A stretch of 64,000 bases of DNA, from positions 6,336,376 to 6,400,375 of the forward strand of contig OW285194.1 of assembly GCA_935421135.1 (NCBI GenBank). Reading direction: 5' to 3'. The notes under the pieces are model-generated. The model was not told the DNA's origin. It worked only from the letters and a program-made list of their open reading frames with translations, and searched no databases. Made by a program: the position numbers and the translations under genes. This document shows, one piece after another, positions 1 to 12,386 of this stretch (the stretch's first letter is position 1; each line of letters begins with the position of its first letter). This DNA is from Bugulina stolonifera (taxonomy: Eukaryota; Bryozoa; Gymnolaemata; Cheilostomatida; Bugulidae).

Positions 1-1586
1 TAAAATCATCCAAATCATCTACAAAATGAACATCAAGTAATTCTGAGAGGGGGAGGGGGTTCCTCAATATGGGTTTGTGACAGACAAATTCTTTCCACGA
101 AAGAGTTTATTAAGCTGAAACTAAGCTGGATTTCTGTGTGAGGAAAATATAACTGGTTAAGATTCTTATCCATCTCAAAGTTTGTATTCTTCCAATGAGG
201 CCACCATTCTGATTATGTTTACCACTAATGATAACTACACGATTGTATATTATAATAGCAGCAAAATGGTCTTCATAAATAGTTTAAAACATTTTTATAT
301 AACTAAAATCACTGCACACCATAAATAATTGCTAATTTTGGTGTCATTGTTATATAACAGTATTATACACTGTATATTATTTATTTTATCTTTATAGGGC
401 TCCCCAAGTCCTGAAAGCTTACAGGGCTGGCAGTGTTGTGCATTCTACTGTATGTTTAGTTATTGGTGAGTTGAGTATTGTATACATTTGTACTTGCCCA
501 CGAGCCTTGTTCAGTAGGGACTGGTACATGATTTCATTTACATAGTAAGTGTTATGTTATTTGAAAATGCTTACTTGTTGTTTACTTTCAACCTGTGAGT
601 GTTGGTTAGCACATTTAGTGAAAAAGGACAACTCAAAATTTTTCTTAGTGTGACAGCTGAGAAAAGTTAGGATGAATCAAAACTGACTCAAAACCTACTA
701 CTGTGTGAACTTAAGTTCTGTTCTATTTATCACCTGTATATTCTATCACTTTCTTTCAAACACTTGTAAACTCAAGCATGTGCCAAACTCTACTGCTACT
801 AAGATCATTAAGTCAGTCTTGGAGTACCTCGACAGACTGAAGTTTTCAGATTTGTGATCCTTATGTGATTTAATTAATAGGTTTTCAGAATTAGTATAAT
901 ATAATTTATGAATATTGCACGCGATGAAAACCATTCACTTTCAAGTTGTATCACTTCACATGTAAATTGAACCTGCCTAAGTGCAGGACACAGTAACGCC
1001 TAAAGAGTATAGTTACGCACTACACAATGATAACTGTTCACTATTTTTCTGCTGCTACAATACAATTTTATCAGCTTACTAATACAAGATTGCTATAATA
1101 TTAATAATAAACAATGAACAAATTTTGGTTACAAAGCAGTTTTTGCCAACATGATGTTTATAATATATTTCAATGTGTCTGGTTTCACCTGAGAAATACA
1201 GGAAAATTTAAAGCTTCAGTAGATCCGTGTTTGTTCAACTTGTAAAGAGTTACGCTGTAACAACTTTTTCGGGTCTCGCAATGTTGCTTCGGCCTCAAGC
1301 TTTATTCAATGTGTGTACATTGGAAATTACTAAGATATGAAGTTAAACTAGATTTAGAGATGCATGTAGTTGATTGAATTGCTATTATTAACCTTGCTGT
1401 TCTCTTCAAATGAGCGTAATGTATCTCTCAACTAATGAATGAACATGAAGTGAAAATTTTGATTTCGCTACACGGACTAGATAGATGATAGAGATCGTCT
1501 TCCTACAATATATTTCGCCATCTCAACAATCTCTGTATGGCTAGGAAAGTAAAACAATAATTATTTAACAGGAATTACATGTATAG
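1..1586. other. No gene recognised (left edge)
   Basis: AT-rich DNA with no long open frame and no recognisable protein, RNA or repeat family. A short stretch near 398-440 follows a TTTATAG acceptor-like sequence but has no coding support. If the 5'-exon relic at 1587-1651 ever belonged to a complete minus-strand gene, its coding exons should lie within about the next 600 bases here; none was found by eye. Confidence 0.5.
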
Positions 1587-1651
1587 TATGAGTATAACCC
1601 CAGGCTATATTTATAATAAAAGCAAAGTCTACAGTTTCTACACTGTATTAC
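1587..1651 (-). pseudogene. Orphan relic of the matrixin-family 5' non-coding exon
   Basis: Read on the minus strand, this matches the non-coding first exon of the metalloproteinase genes, including the conserved core TACAGTGTAGAAACTGTA and the following 'actttg...atagcctg...gttatactcata' stretch. The part that should hold the TATA box is missing beyond 1651, and the splice donor has decayed to a TTAAAT-like sequence. No coding exon follows. It is the edge of a duplicated block shared with 15.9-18.5 kb, so it is a leftover of gene duplication rather than a working promoter. Confidence 0.75.
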
Positions 1652-3100
1652 TGCTTTACAGTGGCAGCAATTACTCTATGAACTAAAATATTATAATGTA
1701 AGAGGTAGCCTAATCTTATTTTAAACAATCGCCAGATATGTGTACAAATATCTCCAGGTTTCAAACCTGAGCTGCTAATCTCACAAAATACATGACTGTA
1801 CTATATCTACATGTACAGGTAATCTCACAAAATAAACCCCAGTTTAGTTCTCACATTAATAAATTCTATTTATAGTACATGTAAATCCAGAGCATAGAAA
1901 CAACAGCACACCACAAATGGAAACAGTGCAATATGCATAGACATAATGGCACATAGACACATGATGTGCACTGCATGGAGAGCGAAGGACACGCCATGCT
2001 ATGAGAGCAGTCTGTCTCCCTTCACATAAATTGGATAATCAGTTGCATAAACATCCATCATGACTCTGAGTATTCTAACAGTAAGGAACACCAAAATATT
2101 TCCTTACCCTCTATTAAACTGAATTAATGGCTGTAATAAATAGAGGCATCACAAAATCCACCTGTACACTGTACATGTACATGTACAGTTCATTTAATGA
2201 CTCCCTGACATAATACAGCAATCTAAATTTTCTAAAATATACAGGAAACTGAAGGTGGTGTCATACTGTACCTTAATTTGGGCCCTCCATTTGTTTTCAT
2301 CTTGTTTTCAATTCAAACTCCCATCCTGAGCTGTTAATCTCACTGTGTCAAACAAGGGTCAATTTAAACACTTCCCATTGCACCATTCTTATGTATGTAC
2401 ATGAACGTTATACCTCTATTGTTGGATTTGGCTAGTTGATTTTTAAAATCCTATTATGATGATAACACAATTGCAATATAAAATTGTGAAATTCTCAAAA
2501 AGTATCAAATATCAGCTGAAGTTGTACGCAATGTAATCTTATCTGTGTTGGATTGAAGACTGACCAGTGGATGTCAGTAACCAGGAAACCAAAGCAATCT
2601 AGTTTGATGGGAAGCAGGTCAATGACTCAATGCCATATATCTAATGGATAAAAAATTACAATAAATTATATAAGCTTGATATACGTGTAATATGTGTACA
2701 TTGCTGAAACTAATTCTAGGATGGTAAACTGTCAAAACCAAAGGATACAACTTCTGATAAATGAAAATGCTTTTGAGAATGGTTGTATAAGAATATTTCT
2801 CTTGCCAAAAATCTGTTTATGAGAAACCAAGAACTTAGTTCAACTTCTGTGATGGCAGCCAATCACTGACTAGGGCTTGTTTGTACACGATGTGTGAGAC
2901 TGATTTACTAAAATCTTGATTTTAAACATAGTGATTATTTGCAGAATGAAAATAAGGCTATAACTAACATATAACTTAGTATATTTAATGCACTTACATG
3001 TACATATAATATATTTTGGAGCAGACTGTAACGTAGTGTAGATATTGCATATTCACATTTTTCCGCTCACATCAAAAAGTTATAGCAGCCACAATACACA
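1652..3100. repeat. Segmental duplicate shared with 16860-18250
   Basis: Many short near-identical blocks occur in the same order as at 16.86-18.25 kb: 'gagctgctaatctcacaaaa' at 1770 and 'gagcagctaatctcacaaaa' at 16867; 'atccatcatgactctgag' at 2051 and 'atccatcatgagtctcac' at 17226; 'cctgagctgttaatct' at 2325 and 17487; 'gtgttggattgaagactgacca' at 2546 and its counterpart at 17670. This is old, diverged duplication of DNA upstream of the copy 2 promoter. It contains no gene. Confidence 0.75.
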
Positions 3101-3557
3101 TTATTTTACATGCACATGTATACAGTTGAGTCTGACTGACTGCTACATTTCCTGTACAAATATCCTCTGATAGTTCAATAGGTCATTTTTTGCTTTGCTA
3201 AGTTGCATCTAATTATGTGTAGGCTAAGGGTAACTATTCAAAGCTATGTTGTATTATGATGTGGGGACAATCACTATGAAGATGTGCAAAATATAGTTAC
3301 TCTAGTTGATACATCACTCAAGTGATTATGAGTATGCACTGAGCAACACGATACGGGGAAACTTTCTCGAAAGCAGGATATAAATGAAGCAACTATTACA
3401 TAAGCAAGCACGTCGCTCTTGGTCTGGGGCGCAAGTCTCACTGCAATAATTACGCGTTTCGCTCGTCGTAAAGATGGTTTGTGTTCATGTACTGTGGTCA
3501 TGCATGTGCATGAACTCTGGTGGCACAGGTATTTTGCAGGGATTCCATGAAAAGTTA

Positions 3558-3927
3558 CAGTGCTGTGCAAAAGTAGTCGGTCACTTCCTTGAAAATGCAT
3601 TTTAGCTCATTTGCTCATAGTAAGTACATACAATTTTATATGTACTAAATATGTGACACACATACTAAGTAAGTATATAATTATGTACTGAGTATGTGAC
3701 ATACATTTACATGTACATGTACATATAGTAAGTACATACATGTATGTACTAAGTATGTGACATACGTACATTATACTGTTGTAAGTACATACATACATAC
3801 CAAGTATGTGACATACATACATAGTAAGTACATACATACCAAGTATTTGACATACGTTTAGATAGTAAGTATATAATATGTACTAAGTATTTTCGAGAGA
3901 GTAACCGAATACTTTTGCACAGCACTG
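3558..3927. mobile_element. Tc1/mariner-like MITE, about 370 bp
   Basis: The two ends are inverted repeats of about 27 bp: left begins CAGTGCTGTGCAAAAGTA (3558), and the right end, read in reverse complement, begins CAGTGCTGTGCAAAAGTA and ends at 3927, with only a few mismatches further in. TA dinucleotides flank both sides (3556-3557 and 3928-3929), as expected for TA target duplication. Termini of the form CAGTGcTGTGCAAAAGT are typical of Tc1/mariner elements. No transposase is encoded; the interior is almost entirely a minisatellite, so the element is non-autonomous. Confidence 0.8.
3610..3900. repeat. Minisatellite inside the MITE
   Basis: Irregular tandem units of roughly 40-60 bp built on a 'gtaagtacata ... 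tactaagtatgtgacatac' theme, five to six copies, with short ACATGTACAT insertions between them. The open frames over it (minus strand, 3607-3985) are by-products of the repeat and rich in Tyr, Val, Cys and His; they are not genes. Confidence 0.8.
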
Positions 3928-3934
3928 TATGTTT

Positions 3935-4205
3935 CCTGGCATTAGGGAGGCGACTCCAAGTCCATAGCCCATGCTCCCACACCAATATAGCGAGTGGGGG
4001 TCGAGGGCCTAAGGCGACGACTCCACCCCGGCAGCAATGCCGAGTGACCCGGTCCTAAGGTCCTAGCACCACCGGGAAACGAGATCCAGACTGGCAGCAT
4101 TATAACGTACATCAAGGGTCTAAGAGGATCTCCACTGCCGGAATAGTTCGAGTTCCAACACGTAATCAGCAGATTGGGTGGACCCAGGATAAGCTTCAAT
4201 GCGAC
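3935..4205. other. GC-rich island of unknown origin
   Basis: A sharply bounded stretch of about 270 bp, clearly richer in G and C than the AT-rich surroundings, lying next to the MITE. An 85-codon open frame covers it on the minus strand (4199-3942), with many Pro, Gly, Leu and Trp residues and no motif I recognise. It may be a transposon fragment or an exon fragment; I cannot decide. Confidence 0.4.
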
Positions 4206-5384
4206 ATCACTTTGAATTTAGCTTCTCAGAAACTTTGCATGACATGAAATTGTAGAAACATACTATCCTATGTAAGGGTTCTGTACTGCCCAGTCTTATG
4301 GACTTCTACCGCTATACTATCCGGTAGCTTAACGATAGAGTTGATTTTGAAAAAATATTGGAATTTTTGTTGCCCTCCAACTACCAGTGTTGGCGCAATG
4401 TGAAGCGCTTTCACCAGTGCATTGCATTGAAGCAGAAGTTTATAAAATTGTTTGCAAGATCCTCAGACATTTCAGAATGATGTTTTCATCTATTGCACTG
4501 TTTTCACATGTTGTGTTAAATAAATAGTTAATCCAAATGTGCATGTAATGCTGATAAGACATCAAGGGAACAATGTTATATCATTATAAAAGTCTGACAA
4601 TCCGCGCTACATGTAATTATATACATGTAAAACATGGCAGCATGAAACTTGATTAAAACAAATCCAATCAGTATGGTGAATCGGCCATAATTATTCACTC
4701 TCAATGTGTTCACCTGCAAAATAACATTATTTTCAAAGAATTTCGAACATCAGCACAATTTATCACGACTACAAGTAGAAGTTTAAGAGATGCTGATGCT
4801 ATTACAATTAAAATTTTAAAAAAGTAACGAATAAACATACAAAATCAGGTGATTCCTCAAACCTGTACAAATATTTTCTTTCGTCAGACGATAAACCAGA
4901 CCAATTTGAGTCTCAGATGGAATTATTTATATTTTATTAGACTATCATGCAATGCAGCATGTACAATAGTGTATAGTAGTAGTGAGCAATATTTTATGCC
5001 TAGGTATAATAGCAATATTTTTATCAATTTATTATAATATTATACTCTTCCACTGCATATTTGGAAATTTCCATACCTTCATAGTCTAGCTATTTGATTG
5101 CTAAAAGATTGTTAAGAAAGAAAATATGAGACTATAGAAACTACAACTAGGCTACATGTCATTTGTCCGTTAGGCTTATAATTTAGTTGTACAGTACGAT
5201 CATAGTTATATCCAGAGTTGCTAATATCCATCCAATTGTTTCGCAAACTTCTAGGATCCTGTAAGATGATTCGCTCTCAACATTCTAAAGAAACAGATCA
5301 TGTTAACTCACTACATTGTATATTACATGAAATGGGCAGGAAAAGAGATTAACTACATAAACTATGTTGCCCGTACATTCTTTA
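4206..5384. other. Intergenic, nothing recognised
   Basis: AT-rich spacer between the GC-rich island and the copy 1 promoter. The 62-codon open frame at 4849-5037 has no features of a gene. Confidence 0.5.
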
Positions 5385-5399
5385 AAACAGGATGAACTC

Positions 5400-5430
5400 T
5401 GACATCACAATATTTATTCCATATATAAAG
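5400..5430 (+). promoter_or_regulatory. Copy 1 core promoter: CRE-like site and TATA box
   Basis: TATA box ATATATAAAG at 5421-5430, preceded by the CRE/AP-1-like octamer TGACATCA at 5400-5407, exactly 13 bp apart. The same pair with the same gap is found in copies 2, 3 and 5. Transcription would start near 5451, which is inferred from usual TATA spacing. Confidence 0.75.
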
Positions 5431-5450
5431 TGCTGAATCTGTAGAACAGC

Positions 5451-5549
5451 TCACAGAACTCAATCAACAGAACTTGGTAACACAGTGTAGAAACTGTAGA
5501 CTTTGTTCTTATTGTCAACATAGCCTGGAGTTATACTCAATCTATACAG
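5451..5549 (+). other. Copy 1 non-coding 5' exon
   Basis: Closely matches the same region of the other copies and ends at CAG|GTAAG (donor 5550-5551). It contains no ATG. It carries the palindromic core ACAGTGTAGAAACTGT, which could form a small stem-loop. The start is inferred from the TATA box; the 3' end is seen as a donor. The next exon begins after the acceptor TTTAG at 6623. Confidence 0.7.
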
Positions 5550-6148
5550 GTAAGATATTACTCTATCAATCTTACAGAAACCATTTTAGGAATTGATCAG
5601 GTGGGCAGTAGGTACTTTCCGATCAGGGTCTATAGCAAATAGTTGGGTAGTAACAGTATAAAAATTATTAAAATCATTAATTTTGTCATCTTAAAGGAAT
5701 GTATTGGCTGCTCTCAGCAATAATTCTACACTCCGTAAAAGTTCTACAGTTCTATAGCATGATCAGTAAGAAACAAGTACTGAATCCTTTAAAAAATTTT
5801 TTGGTTGGGATTTGGGGCAAGGGCGGACTAACCTGCATAATAAAAAGTAGGCAACTCCTCTGTAAATTAATACGTTTATATGTTTGCTTATAATGTCAAA
5901 TACAATTTTGACTACCCACTCAGCAGTGTGACAACATCAGATTGAAATTCAAGTATCTAAATTTATTACTTATTTTGCTGAATTCCAACCACCTCTAGTG
6001 CGACTGTCAACATTGTCACAAGGAACACAATTCCAAATACAGTATAAATGGACATACGCTGATTGGTCAATCAGTTTCACTGATTGTTTTATGTCTCAGA
6101 CATGTCAAATAAAGTACTGTTGGATGATGCTGTCACTGTACACATATA

Positions 6149-6474
6149 TTTCAAATTATAATTTATTGCAATGTAATGCTCTACATCTACGTGTACATTG
6201 TTGTAAACTCAATGGTTCCAATGCCTAAAAATCACCAGATATTGAAACTTTTGTACATTTAAATTACATTTGACTTCTTCGCTAAGACCCTGAGTGTACT
6301 AAAACATACATGTACTTGTACATGTAAGTTTCAAATACAGTTTAAATTACAATGTTATGCTCTACATTGTTGGAAACTCAATTATGCTGATGCATGAAAA
6401 TCAACAGGTATTGAAATTGTTTTTGTACAATTACAACTCTCTTTTTCGCAAAAACCCTGAGCGTACTAAAACTA
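6149..6474 (+). repeat. Tandem duplication of about 165 bp inside copy 1 intron 1
   Basis: Two adjacent diverged units, about 6149-6306 and 6329-6474. Shared words in the same order include 'atgctctacat', 'aaactcaat', 'ttgaaa...ttttgtaca' and 'accctgag.gtactaaaac'. No coding potential. The same intron also holds a block at 5998-6090 found inverted at 18505-18590. Confidence 0.65.
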
Positions 6475-6629
6475 AGAGCAACACTTGTTTGTTTGATGAT
6501 TCGCAAACGTCAATAAAGTTAGCAGTTAGGTCTACTTCCTCTTTAAATTCACAGTTAGAACTACATAAAATGGTAAACGTAAAGTTATACAACACTGTAT
6601 TTGTTTTCATGGAAATGCTTTAGCTCAAA

Positions 6630-8246
6630 ATGACGGCAACTACCAGCCTGTACACCAAAGTTCTGATGGTAGCCATTGGGGTAGCAGCAATAATAACAGT
6701 AGCAGCACCACGCGCTATATGTGGAAACAGTGATAGAATGAAGAGATGGGCTCGTCTTGGAAGCGTTATCTGGCCACAGGAGAACATGCCTCTAACCATA
6801 AGTGTAGCCAATTCACCAAGAGGGTTTAGCATTAGTGATATTCAGAACATAGCAGATAAATGTGCTAAGGTAAGGTATTACAGTCATGTAACATAATATC
6901 AGTTATTAGAGAGTTGGGTTTAAATGACTTCTTACGCCATGTTGACACTTTACCTTTTTTAGACGAGTTCTGTATTCACATGCCCAAGTTCTGTTATGCT
7001 GATCACCATATCTTCCGCAGTTTTATCGGGCAAGGAACCGAGGCTACTTGCATGTATTCCAAAACTTGCTACACTAACATTGTTTGACTTTCAGATGTGG
7101 TCTGTACCAGCAAGCCTAAGAATTCAGCTTGCCCCAAGAGGTACGAAAGGGAACATTGCTATTTCCTTTAAGTATATTGATGGACCTTGGAATACAGTTG
7201 GTTTTGGACTTTCTCCCAAACTGTATGGTGACTATTCTTCATATACGTACCTGGATCAGGATGAGAAATGGAAGAGCAGCAAAGACATTCCTGGCCAAGG
7301 TAAGCAATGGCAAAAGTTTAACAAAGCATTCAAAATACATTATTTATTTTCATAACGACATAATACAACCAAGACTCGCAGAAATATTGTTAAGTTCAAT
7401 ATGCCCAGATTTACTGCTACTTTAAAATTAACATAATTTATTTGGGTTAAACTAGCTGTGTATCGATGCATGTTTAAAGGATAATAATATGTGGTTGCTC
7501 CTCAATATCTTTCCAAGTTACATCTTTGAGATAAAAAGCTCAAATATTGAAACTCTAAATATACTATCTAGCTGTAAGATGTATAATATACATGTACATG
7601 TACTAACTTTTACAGTGCATTACCCTATTGTATAATGTACAATTGACTACATACTCTTAGGAGTTTCACTGAAATGGGCAATCTGCCATGAGATGGGTCA
7701 CAACCTTGGACTGAGTCACTCTACGTATAGAGATGCTATCATGTACCATTCTGGTGTTGGACAAAACGAAAACCAACTTCATTGGGATGACTACAATGGT
7801 ATAACCTCTCTGTACAGAGGAGGAAGTTCACAGGTATTTTAATGAGCACAGTATATTATACTGCATGCGTGTAAAAGAAATTATAGTATATTCCGTTTCC
7901 ATATATTTAAATCACTCAAAACAGCGGCTGGTCAAAATTTGCTTTAAAGTAAAAGAGTATTAATAATCTTCATAACATTATATAACTGTAAAGAAAAAGC
8001 TGAAGAAATTCATGCTAATGTGGTGGATGAGAATCATCAGTGGTAAATATACATGTAATGGTATTCCTGTTATAGAGGACACCAAGTCCCCAACCAGCCC
8101 CACAACCTACCCAAAGGCCATTTACACCAAGACCTACTCCAAGACCTGCTACACCAGCTCCAAACCGAAATACCAGGAAACCAAGATATCCTCCACCAGG
8201 TCATATACCAAGATACAGACCTCGTAGTTACAGAAGACAAGGTTAG
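6630..8246 (+). CDS. Secreted mini-matrixin metalloproteinase, copy 1 (262 aa, 4 coding exons)
   Basis: Predicted secreted zinc endopeptidase. Coding exons: 6630-6869, 7095-7299, 7661-7833, 8076-8246; all junctions are GT-AG, phases 0, 1 and 0, and the frame is open throughout. Residues 1-26 form a signal peptide (hydrophobic core LMVAIGVAAIITV). A short pro-segment follows with Cys31 and furin-type RMKR at 36-39. The catalytic domain keeps the MMP-like strand GNIAISF and the zinc site HEMGHNLGLSH at 158-168 (His158, Glu159, His162, His168), then the Met-turn at Met176 and a DDYNGITSLY helix as in matrixins. The tail of 56 residues is Pro/Arg/Thr-rich and basic. The classical MMP propeptide (PRCGVPD) and hemopexin repeats are absent, so the protein is much shorter than vertebrate MMPs. 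Substrate unknown; extracellular matrix or microbial targets are guesses. The first ATG after the acceptor at 6623 is chosen because it directly precedes the signal peptide. Confidence 0.85.
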
Positions 8247-8448
8247 CCTCATACAACTCAACATGGGAACAGTAATTGTATGTAGACACAGCAGTGAGAA
8301 ATAATGACAATATCAACATAATATAATATTTACACGTATTTATTATTACAGTATGAAACTCTAAATTATTTGTGTAATTTGTGTCCCATGAAGTAAAACC
8401 ACAAGCTTTTGTTGTGAATACTTTTGAAGATCTGTTAGCTTATGTTCC

Positions 8449-8454
8449 AATAAA
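8449..8454 (+). other. Copy 1 polyadenylation signal AATAAA
   Basis: Canonical AATAAA about 200 bp after the stop codon at 8244-8246. Confidence 0.55.
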
Positions 8455-8499
8455 TAATACAGTAGTGCTATTCTAGAACTTTTATAATGCTTTTTTCTA

Positions 8500-9360
8500 T
8501 TTACTGACTGACTCTGCCGATACCCAATACCATAGTGACCAGCACTAAGTAACTGTTAACTGTTTACCATCAGCAAGCCAGCAATAGCTACAATGCAATA
8601 ATCATAAGCTTGGTCATTGCATCAAAATATCGAAGAAAATAGCGACTCCTTACTGCAATTTAATTTAGTAAAGTCACTCAGCAGCATATGTATTTAAACC
8701 GCACAATGTGCAATAAAAAGACATAGGTAAATTGTAAAACATGGCAAAAGAAATATTATTTACTAATATCTAGTGTGGTCATATAAAATGAATTTTGTTT
8801 TTCACAAGCTCTCTTTTTGAGAAAGCAGACATCGAAAGGAGGGGTAGAGGGACAGCTGCACAACATGTAACATAACTCTGTTTATCTATATTTGCAAGCT
8901 GTCTAGTGCAGCAACCAGTGGCTGCATTATTATGATCCAGTGCTAGCACGCGAGCACAACTTCTTAGCATTTGCAAAAAATTTAGGAAACCTGAATATAG
9001 AGGAGATACATTGAATATCAATAATTCACTTGTCTCATAAATCATGTGTCACCACACATGTAACTAATGCTCAGAAGGTTTGTACTAGATTTTTGTTGCA
9101 CTGCTCTGTGTCAACACGGATATTGCCACAGATACATTGAAAAATTACCTAAGCAGTACATTAATTAGAGTCTTTGCAAATGAAATAAAAATTCTATTCA
9201 CTTCCTGCTTACATTTCGTATGAAAGATTGTTGTAGAATTGAAATTTCCAACTGTCAAATATTAAGACCAGAACTGCCTAGGCATCACAGTGATCAAAGT
9301 GCCTTAGCAAGCCCTACTACCTACATGTAGATGTGCACTACAATAATTATGCGTGTGTAT
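8500..9360. repeat. 3'-flank duplicon, unit D1
   Basis: Sequence downstream of copy 1 that recurs, diverged but in the same order, at 18.79-19.76, 35.35-36.26 and 43.31-43.91 kb. Landmarks: 'gtctagtgcagcaacca' (8905), 'aggaaacctgaatatag' (8983), 'atttcctgct'-like stretch near 9203. It shows that a whole gene plus flanks was the unit of duplication. No gene inside. Confidence 0.7.
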
Positions 9361-10793
9361 GTAAATGTATTTACATTGTAGTACAATTATTTGTTTAGAA
9401 ATAATTCAAATGTTTGTTGCAAAGCCAAATGGGAACCATCACTACAAACATTGAATATTCAAATTTTCCGGATGAGATAATTTGTGCATGTATAGACAAT
9501 CTCAAGTCAACAGTAGAATTACAACCCATGGATAAATGTATTTCCCTTCAGTGCAAGCACTAGTCACGCCTGAACGCTCAAGTTGTATTCGAATAGTTAG
9601 ACCAGTGCTATATGAACCAGTACCAGTTTCCGAATACGCCTAATTTCTACTTGTACTATTTGATATTAATTTATATAACTCAATGCATCCTTTGTCAATT
9701 TAATAGACTTTAGCTGAATTATAGCCAGTGGTGGATTGGTACCGGAACGATCCGGAACGCCGTTCCTGTTGACAAATCCAAGGTGGAACGGTCGTTCCGG
9801 TTGATAATTTTGGTGTTTGCATTGGAAATCACCTACTGTGTGTGCCAGGAAAGATCTCGGAAAAATAACATCGGCACCACTAGCAAAAGCCCTGTAAAAT
9901 ATCGGTAATTCCCATACTATACATTAACAAAAGCCGGTTAGCTCAAGTGCATTGCAAACTACTAGTAATAGCTACTCAGATTAGCTGCTTTCCCAATCAT
10001 TTCCGTTTCGCCTTTTTCAATTTTTGAAACAACATTCTAATGCATCTTGGCCTTCTAATATTCACTGAAATAATTATGTTTACTTAATTAATGTCGACAA
10101 TTATCATTGATAAAAACTAGTAAAAAAGCTGACAACTATGTTCCAGAAGAAAAGGTATGCATCAGCACAGTCATAATGATATTGAGAAGAATATTACTCT
10201 TGAACTGCTCTCAACTCACATCTGACAATTGGGTTGCAAACCAAAGTCAGTGAACATATTCAGTCATCTAGAGAGCAGCTAATATTAAATTTCAGTTGTT
10301 AGAGCAAGTAGTAAAATAGATGAATATAAATTTAATTATTTTATAATAACAAATGTTATTAATACTGCTTATGAATGAAAATAATTTCTTTATTGAAGTA
10401 TAAGTATTTGTGAAGTCTTACTACTTGTTTCTACCACAACTTTATTGCTACACTAGAGGACTCTCTAAAAGACACTACACATCTACACTACATGTACTAC
10501 TACCACTAATATCATACATGTATTTTGCATCATCCTGCTCATTATCCTGGCGGTTTATACTGAAAATGTCAAGCTCTACATGAGGAGACCTTCCCTAATC
10601 TGGTTGCTAGCAAAACCTAATATTACCAATATGTCAGGCGATATCATCTATCATCTATCTTTGCTGATGTGTTAGAAACAGGTGCTGTAGTAGTTCCAAT
10701 ATCCCGTGTGCTTGTGCATTTGACAGTTCTAAGTATTTATGTATACAAATTCAAGGATACATCTCCTTGGGTCTGTACTGTAGCATTCAAGTT

Positions 10794-11205
10794 CTATGGT
10801 ACACTCACATGACTGAAAAGGTTTTTAAACAGTCTTTTGAATGGTACACTTTCGTCAGAACTAAATCCAGATTTCTTTGTATGACCCTCTGGTCCATCCT
10901 CTGCTGGCGGTTCAGTGCTATAGCCTTCATTAGTAGATGCTGTCTCTGCTTCTTCAGCTGGGGATGCTTCAGCTGCAGCAGATTTTCTTTCTAGTGGAGC
11001 TGCTTCAGTACTAGTTCCAGCAGAGACTTCAGTAACTCCTTCAACATCAGGTGCCACATGGTTCTGTTCATATGGAGGCTTCTCTGAACTAAATCTGGTC
11101 GGTGTTCTTTCACCACTGCTGCATTACTTGAATCCAACCCATCCAAAGTCACTGTATCCTTCAGTTGGTTGGCCTCCTCACTAGGCAACCCAGTCACCAA
11201 AAGGC
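10794..11205 (-). pseudogene. Unrecognised broken coding fragment inside the hAT element
   Basis: On the minus strand two open frames abut: about 11200-10991 and about 11128-10794, the latter without a usable ATG, so a frameshift or intron separates them. The second has an acidic, Ala/Glu/Ser/Thr-rich stretch (EASPAEEAETASTNEGYSTE) followed by a more basic FKRLFKNLF segment. Composition is protein-like and GC is higher than in the flanks. I do not recognise the family. It could be transposon cargo, a decayed transposase N-terminus or a captured host exon. Confidence 0.35.
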
Positions 11206-12386
11206 ATTTTATGAGTCTACATTTGCATCAATGTGCGTTTGATGAGTGGCTTGTATTTGCTTTGTCTGAGGTTTCAACTAACCTCCTGTCTGCTGAAAAG
11301 ACTTCTGTAATTTCTAACTTTTGCAGAACCTTTTCTCTTTGCAAATTTGAGCATTTCAACTGTTGAAAGTAAGCGCTGTCAGCAAAGCCTCCTTTGGTAG
11401 GTTATGGTCTTCTCTTACTTTCACTGGTAGCTAGTCATAGAATGTGAGGGCTAGTTCCTTAAGAAACAAAGGCAACTCTCCATTGTTATATTTTGTAGTT
11501 CAGCCGCTAACTCCACTTTACTGATCCAGTTTCTAAACTCTCCACTCACCAAACTATTTTCGCAACCCTTGATTAATTCTACACCTATTATTTTATTATG
11601 CCTAAATAGCTTGTAATTTGTACTTGTATATGCCGCAACTTCCTATGTTGATACACTAGAATACTCTCTAGAAGACACACTTGCCTACTAACTTAAACAT
11701 GAAAGCAATAAAGATATAAGTGACAGAAATATTCAATACACAGATATAGCCAACATGATGCTTACGCAGCCAAATAGCCATGTACAAAGATACAACAGGA
11801 CACACTACACATGACAAATATAGTACATGTACATAAAAAATGCATGTACATGTATAACACAGATAAGCAATTACATAATGATGAAGCTGCCACATTTTTA
11901 TTATCTATCCACTGCAAATTAAAAATAAAAGATGTTAATGCTTATGTATTGAGAACATTTGCACTTCTCTATTAGATTTGGATTACTATAAAAATACATC
12001 AATATTTATTCATTCCCTGGCGGTGGCAGGAGGGACATCCAACCCTATAAGGGTTGTCTGCTACATGATCCTCCTTCTCTACCCCATATTAGAAACGTGC
12101 TTATCTATTCAAATCCTAACTTTCTTACCTGATGTTACTTATGGGCAGTAAAATTACAAATATTTATTAGTGTAGTCATAACCCTTCGCTGCAAATAGGC
12201 CCTACATATTGCATTCAATGCAAAATGCACTGAGTAAAACTATGTGTTTTGTCAAGTTTTAGTAAGTCCACATTTCCATTGATGACTAACACAGAAAAAG
12301 CAGTTATCTTTAGGGAACTTTATGGAACATTTTTATGAGCATTTTAAGTGTCTCTGCAACCTTAAATGCACAGATTTTGCTTGGCT

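Noticed and set aside
3607..3985. Tyr/Val/Cys-rich minus-strand frames
   Set aside because: By-products of the minisatellite within the MITE.
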